In this document: one piece after another, positions 45,633-56,583 of the stretch
How positions within the stretch are numbered: position 1 is the stretch's first letter
How the letters are laid out: every line of letters begins with the position of its first letter
Assembly (NCBI GenBank): GCA_949128115.1
Contig: OX421965.1
Span: 35,893,681-35,957,680 of the forward strand
DNA from: Anaspis maculata
Lineage: Eukaryota > Arthropoda > Insecta > Coleoptera > Scraptiidae
DNA length: 64,000 nucleotides
Reading direction: 5' to 3'
Notes under the pieces: generated by a model
The model's database searches: none
The model's input: only the letters and a program-made list of their open reading frames with translations
Told to the model about the DNA's origin: nothing
Position numbers and translations under genes: made by a program

Positions 45633-48261
45633 GTATAATATGATACTGATCGTCACTGTCTCTTTTTGCACCAACTGACACAGACCTCATTTTAGTGTCA
45701 GTATTGACGTGTGGGAGGTGAATATCAACGACGTGCGTTTGGTCTTCTCCGATCTATTTCCGTTAAAACCGCGAGTGGGCGTTTTGAATAATTTTCAGCT
45801 GTCGGTGTGCATATAAAAGCCACCCCCTTTGAGGCTTTCCCCCATGGGACTCGACATCAGTGTACGGCCTGGCGGTATCAGAAACCGCAAGCAAACCGGA
45901 CATGTTTTTCCGTCAGCGTTGCGGATATCCATTGTGGGCGTTCGACGATTCAGTTAGTCGGAATCGAATCCTGATCGGTTACCTGTTGGCACGAAATCAG
46001 GCATGTCATTTCAGCCAGCGTGAATGCGATTTTTCCTTGATTTCGTGTCTCTCGCCCTCCTCGTAATGCCCTTTCATCTCGCTTTCCTCATCCACCAAAC
46101 AATCGCTAAGTAGCATCAGTGGGAGTTTGATGTGATGCGAAAACGCCAGGTGGATGATGCCGATGCTGCTGTAGCTGCTGCTTCCCTCTTCGCCACGCAC
46201 CTCCTCACTCTCCTCCCTCCTCGTTATTTACCGAACTTATTTTGATTCATGCATAATTCATCGGTTTTAAACTGAAGCGATTATTAGAGAACAATGTTTA
46301 TTTTCATAAGTACCCCCCCAAGAGTGGTGCTGAAAAATATTTGCACAATTCACAAAGTCACGCTTCCTAGGAAGTAGGTAGGTGCACCGGAAATCAAGAA
46401 AATGTCGAAACAACTCAGACGAGGTGGAAGACAGCTCATCGGGAGTATAGAAATATTTGATGAGAAATGCTGAGTTCTCAGGAGAACAGAGCAAATCTTA
46501 GTAAAATATCAAGCTGGTGGGAGGTCTGATCTACTGCTATGATGAGTGAAATTTTCCGAAAAGTCTAGTCATTGATCTTTTCTACTATACTGGCAGAAGC
46601 AATTTTAAGGTATTACTCCGAAGAACTTCTCGAACTCCTTTATTGTGTGAACACTCACCACAATCAGATGCCAGAAATTTGGGTTTAAAACTTCGGAGAA
46701 CATCTCGAAAACACCACTTTTGAGGATGTGATATTTAAAATCCAAGAAAACTCATAATTCCTTGATTGAAATAGATTTTTCAGGTGTTTTGAGTTGATAC
46801 ACCGTCATTTTTGCTGAAAAACAAGTTTCCAGGGAATAAATTTTCACGGCTCTTGTAAGAAGTGTTTCCGGGTGTTCTTTTCTCAAAGTTTCAAACCCAA
46901 GTTTCTTGAAAACCGTCGTGCCTCTGATAAAAATCTGCCATCAATAACTTCTCCTTTTACATCAAACGTAGGAGGAAAAAGAAGTCAACTTTCTTGTATC
47001 TACGCCACTGGATGATTTTGACGAAAGTAGTTATCATCGATGGATTGGTATGTACTGAGAATTGTATTGCAAAATTTGGGCGAAATGGGTCAAACTATTC
47101 AAAAGTTACGATTGAAACAAACACAACTAAATAGTAAAAACTTCTACTTTGAAGAGCTCTATAGCTCAATAACGAAGACCCAATTTGAAAAACGGCATAG
47201 TCGGCTCTTTATTTTTTTGTACTAAAAGTAATCCAGTATAAAGAGGCGCACTTTATTCTCGGACATCTATTTATATAGCGCCATGAAAAAGGAGTGCTTT
47301 GAAGTTGTCTGCGAAGAAGTTTCGACACTACGTCGAGGGAAGACAATTCAGCATGGTCACGGACCATTTTGCTTCGAAATGCCTCAACAGTCTCAAGGAT
47401 TCTAACAGTTGCCTTGCTTGCTGGCCAGTGCACCTTCAGCAGTAGGTACCATTTCCAAGTCAGTCGTCGCGCTGGCAAGGACATCGTCGTCCCCAGCCCT
47501 CTGAGTAGATCCCAGATCCGTGTCGGTGATGGCTAGAAGCCTGGAATTATTGGAACGATTTCCCTATGCCTAAGATCCGTGAATTTTGCATGCACTAGGC
47601 AACCAATAATACATCACAGTAGTATGTAGCATCGTAGCTAGCAGATGTCGAGATTTATTACAGGACACGCTTGCTAGGTTTTCAGAATATTCTGCGTGTC
47701 GCGATCAAACCGGACCAGATTTTTGTGGAGAACAGAAACAAAACGATTACTCGGAAATTTTCTAGAGAAAATTGGAACAGAAACAGCTGCCGTTTTTCTA
47801 AACCAAAACCTGTGACTAATAGTGAGGGGGTTAGCGGAATGGTCTGTGCATCTCGTGATTAAATCATGGAATTTGGCATACTTGTTCAGAAGACTCTCTT
47901 TTGCAATTCCAGATGTGGCGCCATACAAAATTTTGCGCCAGAGGCACTGTATTGCGGTTAATATACCTGCTAGGGACAAATTCTGAAAAGATGGTTCCTG
48001 GCCACTCTCTGGCACCGCATTCGGGATTTTTTGGTTTTGTTAAGTTACGAATGAAAATAGAAATGACTGAAGAGTACATTTTCACATGCAAAGTTTCAAA
48101 TGCTGCCTTTACACGTTGTTTTTGTACATTTTAAGGTCAATTTTATTTTAGTACAGGAAAGATAGTGAAAAAGTTGCCAAAACCTCGGAAAAATATGGAC
48201 GTCCTAAAAATTTGATATTCTGTTCAGAATTGAGTTTAGAGGTCAGAATGTAGTTGATATA

Positions 48262-48675
48262 ATGTTCGAGTGAAAATCACTTGCGAACAAGAAAAAAACG
48301 TCAAAATGAATAATTGTGCCAATAGAAGTCAGGAAAATGCAAGATTAATTTTACAATTCGAAAGCTTCACAAGCTTTGCGGGCGTAATTCAACGTTTTCA
48401 GGACAGGTCAGGTCAGGAAACTGCGAGATTAATTTCACGTTTTTGAGAAAAAAATCACTTATGAATAAGAACAATAAATATTGGATTGTGCCAATTTTAC
48501 AATTTGAAAACTAGAACAAACTTTTGCAAGCTCAATTTAACGTTTTCGAGTGAAAATCACTTGTGAATGAGAACGTCAAATGATGAATTGTACCAACACG
48601 GGTCAGATCAGGTCAGGGTTACGAGTTCGATTTCACGTTTTTGAGAAGAAATCGCTTGTAAATAAGAAAATAAAT
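48262..48675 (+). repeat. irregular tandem array, four units
   Basis: The unit text CGTTTTCGAGTGAAAATCAC followed by TTGTGAATGAGAACG recurs at about 48262, 48441, 48540 and 48636, with GTCAGGTCAGG runs between some units. Spacing varies from 96 to 180 bp. The array abuts the TA-flanked element that starts at 48686. Confidence 0.65.
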
Positions 48676-48685
48676 GAACTACATA

Positions 48686-49292
48686 TCGATGGCGAAGAAC
48701 AGCAACCTTCTGTGTCAACATTTGCGGTAAATCAACAACCTCCTATGTCAACTTCAGCAGAGTTGAAAATAATAAATCAAAACAATCGACACTCCAGCCT
48801 TTAATCAACTGACAAAACCTCCGATCCCAATTAAGACTTATTCGTATATCAAGTGCAAAATATCAACCTTCTATGTCAGACAGAGAAGGTTTTTGCAGAA
48901 AATACGATGACAAGGCAGAAGATAATAACCTTCTATGTCAAAGATGGAAGGTTGTGGCACCAAATTTCAACCACAAGATGGAAAATAACCTTCTATGTCA
49001 GACAAAAAAGCTGCTATAAAGCTTCTGTTCTGCAAAAATTATCACTATATTGCTGACAAAACCGTCTATGTCACGTTTTATAGCCAAATCTAGTGAATAT
49101 TATCAAATTTCATATCCCGTTATGTCACTTCAATTTAGAGTAAATATTATTTCAACCTAAAATGGAAGAAAATATGGTACATCACGTTTAAAGTACAATT
49201 TTGTTCTTCCTGCAAAGTACCCCTTTTTGACATAGGAGCTTGCTGAATTTCTGCAAACGGTGACATAGAAGGTTGTTGTTCTTCGCCATCGA
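48686..49292. mobile_element. 0.6-kb TA-flanked TIR element, copy 2
   Basis: The ends TCGATGGCGAAGAACAGCAA and TTGTTGTTCTTCGCCATCGA are flanked by TA. It is collinear with copy 1 (3314-3924), and the internal AACCTTCTATGTCA-type motifs are kept. Small indels and substitutions are spread evenly, so the two insertions are separate and of some age. It has no coding capacity. Confidence 0.87.
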
Positions 49293-51086
49293 TATCCAAA
49301 ATCGCCAGAAATCGCACTCCAAGGTTTTGAGATATTGGAGGGGGCTAAAAAATTGCAACTCGAAATGAAGGGGATGAAACCCGTCAATCCAATGGATGCA
49401 AATACGTCTTAGTTAGGCGCATCACATTCCGTTGATAGCATTTTTTTCCTGGGCCATAAAGAATCTATCACGACCAGACTGGTATCTTTTCCGACTAAAT
49501 TTAATCTCCTGAACTTGAATCCGATGTATAAATTTGGATGGAAACAAATTCGAACCAGTCAAGTCGACAAAACCTAGTATTTCTTTGACAGCTTTCACAA
49601 AACTTTTTTTTACTGTTGGAGGTATTCAACTTTGAAAATATTTCAGAGGCCATTAGATTGAAGTGTATTCTTTACAAGAATCATCCACTCGATCTATAAT
49701 TTTGTTTTACGAGATTCAAAAATCCATCTAAACTTGAGCCGGCCCGGCGCGGCGTCTACTAGTATAAAATTCAAATAAAACTGTGCAACTTAAGTTACTG
49801 CAAAACAGTTTTTTTCCGAATATGTTGAATTTGGAAATCAAAGCCACTCAATAAATTCGTTGTCCAAGCCTCAACTTGTTGCTCAATTCTGTGTCAAGCA
49901 GTTCCTACATTTTGAGCATCCTGTGGCACCTCATGCAATAATCTGTGCCGGCAAATTATGTGGAGGAACTTTCCGCGGAATTGTTCTCCATCAAATAAAA
50001 CCGTCGTTTCAACATCCTCCGATGATTTTTGAATAGAGAGAAATCAATTGCCACTTTTCCCACGTTGACGGTGAATCAGCTGCTCGACTGTCTACTCGGC
50101 AATCAAGCCATTCATACCTCGACTGAAATCAGTCTAAGAAAACCATATTTTCATACACTTTTGAATACAATAACCGGATTACAGCCAACTTGCACAAATG
50201 CACTTCGGAATCGGATGCCTTTGAGAAATGAGAGCCACTTGCGCTTCAAGTTTTATTCTTGCGTACCGCATAATTGACTGCTAAAAGCTACGTCTGTATA
50301 ACTAGACGATTTCTTGGGAATGAATTAGCTCACAAACAAGCCATTATCCACTGTCGCAATAGCGACAAAGCCCGGCAAAATTCTTGTTTTTTCCAACTTA
50401 CTGCGATAAGCTTCGCTTCTTTTCGGGCTAGTTTTATCCGAACTCGTCCTACTCAAAAGCATTTTGTGAATTCAACAGGTTTGATTTTACACGCCAAATT
50501 GTGTCCATCTGTTTCCTGACCGTTCAATATCGGGAAATAATTGGCCGGCGATATCACCCAATCTCACGCCGCCAGATTTCTACCCTGTTGGGTTCCTTGA
50601 GAACGCGAGTCTATGCTGACAAGCGCCGTACAATGGAAGAACTGAAGACCAATATTTAAACAGTAGTTGGAGTAATTGGTGCTGGTTATTTTGAAGCGGA
50701 AACTTAACTCGAAAATGCAACGATGTAAATACATTAAATTTCGCGGCATGCACCTGATGTTGTTTTTCAAAAGTGGGATAAGATCGTGAATGGCATGAAA
50801 TGAGCTTTCTGTTGTTTTTGATTCATCTTTGTATCTCAAATAACTGGCGAGTATTGCGGCCCCGCAAAAACTGATCACATCAACTGGACAATCCTGTATA
50901 ATAATAATATATAGTAATAAAGGACTTTTATTTCATATCGCTGTTGAGAGGCGAAGTCTAGCAGATTGCTATTCAACTCAACCTTCTTGTATCCAGTATA
51001 CAAATAATGATGAACGTTTTTTTAAACCTTTCTTCCTTGTGGAACGGGTTCTTATAATATTCATATTTCCATATATTCATAATATT
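49293..51086 (+). other. gene-free stretch with one transposase remnant
   Basis: Apart from the mariner-type tail at 50520-50896, I see nothing firm. The ORFs at 50029-50519 might be a further decayed part of the same element, but no motif supports that. Confidence 0.5.
50520..50896 (+). pseudogene. 3' part of a mariner-type transposase with CAGGGTG-like end
   Basis: On the plus strand, with frameshifts, one reads HPISRRQISTLLGSLRTRVY and ADKRRTMEELKTNI. This is the C-terminal segment after the last catalytic acid of IS630/Tc1/mariner transposases, where an L-W-G-x-L-x-x-x-V-Y pattern is normal. It ends near 50896 in GGACAATCCTGTATA, a worn form of the GGACACCCTGTATA end seen at 53661. This suggests that mariner-type enzymes mobilise the CAGGGTG elements of this window. 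Confidence 0.6.
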
Positions 51087-52132
51087 ATACAGTGCTCAAT
51101 AATGGGGCCTTGCACTGCCACTTTCACACACCGAGGGCGCCACACCCGTTGAGGGGCAAATTCGACAATTTTGAGGGCGTTGACGCCTCAGCGACCGACG
51201 TCCGTCATTTTATGTCTTGATTTGAAATTTGGATAACCTCTGTTTCTTGCTTGACGTCTCCAGTCACTGTCAGTTACTGGTCAAACTACTCAAACTCCCC
51301 TGTTTTTCCCGTCGTTACGGCCGCTTCATCGAAGTAGGCGCCCCCTACAGTAGTGGCGACCTCACGTTGAGTTTTTCAATTGCAAGGCCCCATTGAAGTG
51401 GAACACTTGAAAATTTTGGTGGAAATAAAATGGTCGTATTTCCTTTAGAAAAAAACAAATTGCAATGAGTCTTTTTTCCTGGACAGCTAATGTGTTAGAC
51501 TACAGCCCAACAGATCTCATTCTTGTTGCAAGCTTCATATATTATTTATACAGGGTGTAGTAGTGGGGTACTGCAAAAAAATGTAAAGTTTGCACCTCTC
51601 CCGATCCGCGGAAAAATTTTTTTCGAATTTTTCCAACTCGTTCTGGAAAAACATCGAGCCCATAGCTGGAAAAGATTTTTTGGGTTTTCGTCTAGCTGTG
51701 TTAATTGCAGGATGATCTCGAAAAAGTGATATTTTAGGCTTTCAATGATAATTTCTTTTATTGTTATCCGATTTCTAACATCTTTAGCTCATATTGAAGC
51801 TAAAACTTCAGGCAAGAACGTTGTGAGGTCAAAGCTCATTGAAGACATTAATTCAATATAAGGGGACGTATCAGAAGTGACCTGATTGCAAAACAGCTTC
51901 CGAGTATCTGTTAGATAAAAGACAAAAACGAATTGAAACTTGTCCTCAGAAGATCCGCTAATTTGGAGCATTATGATCTGCTTCTAGCTTCAGTTGTCTA
52001 AAAAATGTCCGTGGTAGAATGAAAACTTAACTGCGTGTTTTCATGAGATAATCGCATCCCTTATTTACCTGAAGGCGGCCGTAGCCCAAGTTACAAAATT
52101 CACAACAATTTCAAAAATTCTCCTTGGCTATA

Positions 52133-53670
52133 CAGGGTGTCCCGTTTTTCAACGCTCACTATTGGTATCTCGGAAACGGTGAGAGATACAGAGTCGGTTA
52201 AATTACAAAAAAGCTGCGCAATTTTATGACTATCTCAAATATCTCAAGATATCCAAGATATCTTCTGTTATTTCTGAAATATCCCCAAAAAACTGAAAAA
52301 TGCCGAATTCGAAAATTTCAAATAATTTCTTTATTATGAAAGCTATCAATTTGAAAATTGGTATCTTGACATTTTTCAAGGTCCTTGATCGACTGACGTT
52401 AATAATTTTTTTCTGCACTCACTAGTTTTTTGAGATATGACAGTCAACTTCATTTTTTCTTATAGACACCATATCATTTATCCACCCCATAAAACTCATA
52501 TTTTTTTCCTCTTTACAAAGATATAAAACACTTGTAGCAATTTTGTCAAAATAACCTGTAAAAATTGGAAAAACTGTTTCTGAGGTGAAAAAATCGAGTT
52601 ACCGCTTTGGTTGCCATGCTCTTGTGGCATATAAACAATGGCATTTGGTTGCTATGGTCTGTTGATTTTGGAAAAAGTTCAGTTACATTCCGTTTTTGTG
52701 TATTTGATAATGATAATGAATAACAATAAAACAAATACAGAACTAAGTATAACACAAAATGACATAGCAATAGCAATAAACATTCATGATTTACAATTGT
52801 CCGAATTGGAGTCCATTTTGCTATATGAAGAGTTGTGTGCCTTTCAGCCATATTTTCAACGGCTGCGCTGATATCGTGTGGGTTAATTGACTGAAACGCA
52901 TCATCAACTCCTTGCTTCCAGCTCTTGGTTGCTTTCTGGGGTGTTCTGTCATGAACCACAAATTCGATCTTTGAGCGTTCCCCGCAAAATGGACCCCATT
53001 TCGAGTAATTGTAAATTATAAATGTTTATTGCTATTGCGATGTTATTTTGTGTTATACTTGGTTTTGTATTTGTTTTATCATTATCTATTATCATTACAA
53101 ATACATAAAAACGGAATGTAAGTCAACTTTTTCCAAAATCAACAGACCATGGCAACCGAATGCCATTGTTATTATGCCACGAGAGCATGGCAACCAAACC
53201 GGTAACTAGATTTATACGCCCCAGAAATGGTTTTTTCAATTTTTACAGGTTATTTTGACAAAAATTCTACGAGTATTTTATATCTTTGTAAAGGGAAAGA
53301 AAAGATGAGTTTTATGGGGTGGATAAATGATATGGTGTCCATAAGAAAAAATTAAGTCAACTGCCATATCTCAAAAACTGGTGAGTGTAGAAAAAAATTA
53401 TTGACGTCAGTCGATCAAGGACCTTGAAAAATGTCAGGATACCAATTTTCAAATTGATAGCTGTCATAATAAAAAAGTTATTTGAATTTTAGGAATTCGG
53501 CATTTTTCAGTTTTTTTGGGATATTTCAAAAATTAACAAAGATATCTTTGATATTTTGACATTTTTGAAATAGTCATAAAATTGCGCAACTTTTTTGTAA
53601 TTTAACCGACTCTGTATCTCTTACCGTTTCCGAGATACTAATAGTGAGCGTTGAAAAACGGGACACCCTG
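52133..53670. mobile_element. 1.54-kb TA-CAGGGTGTCCC element with 660-bp arms
   Basis: It begins TA-CAGGGTGTCCCGTTTTTC and ends GAAAAACGGGACACCCTG-TA. The arms pair from 52133 to about 52797 and from about 53010 to 53670 with modest divergence. The 210-bp centre has a minus-strand reading frame (HDRTPQKATKSWKQGVDDAF) that I do not recognise. Here the inverted repeat stops exactly at the CAGGGTG end, which marks this as the cleanest member of the family. Confidence 0.88.
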
Positions 53671-53998
53671 TATAGTGTACATATAATAATAATAATAAAA
53701 ATTGTTTTCCTTCTTCTCAACCTTCTTCTGGTTATAGGAGTTTGTAACATTTTATTAGTTCGGTTTATCAATCAGTACAAAGGTATACATTTCGATGTCA
53801 CAGTAAATTTTTGTTTGCTGTTTTGCGAGTGGCGAGTGCAAGAACAAGCGTGCAAGATGCAGGAGAAAGCTATTGTATCTAACGCATTATGAGTAACTAA
53901 GGTATTATGAGCTACTGTACTATTATGATCCTAATAATTATTGGTGAAGGTTCAACATTAAGAGATCATAATAAGTGATGATACGATAAAAAAAAATC

Positions 53999-55216
53999 TC
54001 TTGCTTGAAGAAAGTAGTTCTCAAATGGTTTTTTGCTATATGGTTAGCTTATCCCCACCTGTTCAACACGTTAAAAGCATACATCCTGTGACGCGTAATT
54101 CTTAGTATTCAGGGTGAAAATTGAAAAATAAATATTTGAAATTTTTTATTTCGGTGAAACAATCCTCGAGAAAAGCAGTCTCCCATTATTTAGCGACCTT
54201 ATAGTGTCCTATTGAACATTTGAAGAATGCACCCCTCCATAGTCGCTGGTATCCTACGTATAGGGTGGAATCAATTTTTTTTATGTTTTTCATCTTCATC
54301 AAATCAATCTAGACTAAAGCCTATTCCCGCTCTGTTACAAGCCTATAATCTTCCATTCAAGATATAGAAATATCACATTGCTCAAACTCCCTTAGCACAA
54401 CCTACAGGGTGAAACATACTTTATTTGTTTAATTTTTTTTTCTGGATAAAATTGATTAGGATAATAATTTTATCTGGTTTACTGGAAAGCTCAGAGTTTT
54501 CCGCGAGCCATATAAAAAAATTGCATTTTTAATATAACTCTGACTTGATATACAGGATGAATTATATGTTGCTTTAGCTTTTGTTGTGCAAGGAGTTGCT
54601 AAGGAAATTGTCCTTAGCAACTCCTCGCACAACCAAAATCGCAAAAATGCTTGATGCTACAGTAGCCAGTAGTTGCAGTGATTGCAGAAATGTAAATTTT
54701 TTATATGTTTCGCCAAATACTCTAGGCTTTCCTTTGAAGTGGGTAAGATTATCATCCGAATCAATGTAACCCAGGAAAAAAAAGAAATAAAAAAAAAGGT
54801 GTTCCACTCTGTATGTCATGTTTTAGCAGTTTAAGGAATGTGACATTTTTATATCTTGAATGAGAGATTATAGACTTCTAACAGAGCCGGAATTGGTCTT
54901 TGTTCGAATAGATTTGATCAAGATAAAATTTATTGAAACAAAATTGATTTCACCTGTACGTAGATTACCAGCAGCTATCGAGGGGTGAGTTTTTCACACG
55001 TTCAGTGGGAGACCATAAGGTTGCTGAATAAAGAGAGGCTGTTTTTTTCGAGATTATTTCACCGAAATAAAAAAGTTGAAAGATTTATTTTTTACTTTTC
55101 ACCCTGTATACTAAGTATTACGCGTCACAGGGATGTATGCTTTTAACATGTTGAACAGGTGGGGATGAATCAACCATATAGCAAAAAACCGTTTGAGAAC
55201 TACTTTCTTCAAGCAA
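53999..55216. mobile_element. 1.2-kb imperfect palindrome with nested CAGGGTG pairs
   Basis: Arms of about 610 bp meet almost without a spacer near 54607, where GCAAGGAGTTGCTAAGGA faces its complement. CAGGGTG-type boxes pair at 54110 with 55100 and at 54405 with 54805 (worn to CACTCTG). The sequence outside the first pair still matches for about 110 bp on each side. Base changes between arms are common, so folding would leave many bulges. Confidence 0.8.
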
Positions 55217-56583
55217 AAATTCTAATTCAAATCTGCTAATAAAACACATATACTTCTGAATTTTTTAACTCAGGTTATGGCCGCTTACAGGTAAATATGG
55301 GATGTGATTTTTCCGCGAAAACTCGGAGTTGAGTTTTGGTTCTATCACGAACATTTCTTGGACAACTGAAGCGGAAAGCAGATCGAAATGGTCCGAAATG
55401 GCGGATCCTTTGAAGACACGTTTCAATTTGTTTTTATCTGTTATTAAACGAACAGTCGGAAGCTGTTTTGCATTCGGGTCACTTTTGACACGTCCCCTTC
55501 TGATCAATTGTTGTCTTCAATTAGTTTTGACCCCACACCGTTCTCGCCTGAAGTTTCAGCTTCAATATGAGCCAAAGATGTTTAATCGGATAACAATGAA
55601 AGAAGTTACCATTGAAAGCCTAAAATATCACTTTTTTGAGATCACCCTGTAATTAACAGAGAGAAACGAAAAAAAACCGTTTCGAGGTATGGGTTCAATG
55701 ATTTTCCAGAACAAGTTGAAAAATTAAAAAAAAAATTGTTTCGCAGATCGGGAGGGGTGCAAACTCTACATTTTTTGCAGTACCTCACTACTACACCCTG
55801 TATAAATAATATAAAGAGTTTGTAACAAAAAAGAATCATATCATGCTGTAGTCTAAGACGTTAGCTGTTCAGGGAAAAACGAATTGGAATTCGGTTTTTT
55901 CTTAAGAAAATAGGACCATTTTCATTTGACCAAAATTTTCAGGTGTTCCACTTCAATAGGGTAGTGACCGCCATCGAAAAATATAAAAAAAAATCATACT
56001 AATCGAATGTAGAGCCTTGATAACAAGACTACGCTTCGTGAAAATTTGAAAAGAAAAGTTCCAAGTGTCTCAAAATCTGCCTTGAAAGTGGCTACTTTTG
56101 CGAACGATTTCAAATCTACCGAGCTGTAAGGCGGGCTGTGACGTTTCAATCTTTTGACAGTAGTGGGGATGACCCCATCTCCATTGCCTGTGTGTCAATG
56201 TTGACGTTGACGTTTGCCAGCATAACATAACCATTGAAGCCTGATGTAGTTTTGAAATATTCATAAATCATGAAAGATTTTACCCAACTTTCCATATTTT
56301 CAAGCAAAACAACTAAACAACACGAATCACCGCACAGATACACAAAGCGTTAACAATATAACAATCAGCTGTTATGAGCGTTGACGGGTTGACGCTAGTG
56401 CTTTTTGTAGTAAGTTCTGTAGTGTTGTCAAGCCTGCTTCTCCGCCTATGAAAGATTGTGACGTCATCGCGCCAAATTTGAAATGATCGGAAACTTTCAT
56501 CATTTTTTTTTTCACCAAGAAAACTTACGAAAAAAAATCTGTTCACTATATAGCGTCCTACCCTATTGTTGAGCACTGTATAA

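Larger units (their letters stand above)
43375..48261 (-). other. upstream of tutl coding exon 1: first intron or intergenic
   Basis: The 43374 acceptor implies a noncoding exon further up, so this is probably intron. It holds an unrecognised ORF (44612-44935), a 27-bp-period tandem pair (45585-45632), two copies of the 19-bp motif (44977 partial, 45671) and a TATA-like catataaaag at 45811-45820. The rest shows nothing I can name; broken minus ORFs near 47.2-48.0 kb have no clear family. Confidence 0.6.
51087..56583. mobile_element. 5.5-kb concentric inverted-repeat complex
   Basis: The outermost ends are TA-CAGTGCTCAATAATGGGG at 51087 and CCCTATTGTTGAGCACTG-TA at 56583. Moving inward, matched pairs occur at GTGTTCCACTTCAA-type boundaries (about 51413 and 55934), at CAGGGTG boxes 51551 and 55794, and at 51708 and 55643. 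The arms between about 51385 and 52080 align to 55270-55960 throughout, with moderate divergence. The centre holds two further complete inverted-repeat units (52133-53670 and 53999-55216). The outer flanks differ in size (327 against 650 bp). It encodes no protein I recognise. Confidence 0.75.

Noticed and set aside
45800..45870. TATA-box promoter (catataaaag) followed by an initiator-like atcagt
   Set aside because: No downstream coding exon on the plus strand is recognised, and spacing to the initiator is longer than usual. It is kept only as a note.
48262..48675. Spaced repeats reminiscent of a CRISPR array
   Set aside because: This is animal nuclear DNA, repeat spacing is irregular and units are diverged; it is a decayed tandem array.
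51087..56583. Interpretation as a Polinton/Maverick or Crypton with coding capacity
   Set aside because: No polymerase, integrase or recombinase fragment is visible, and the size is too small for a Polinton.
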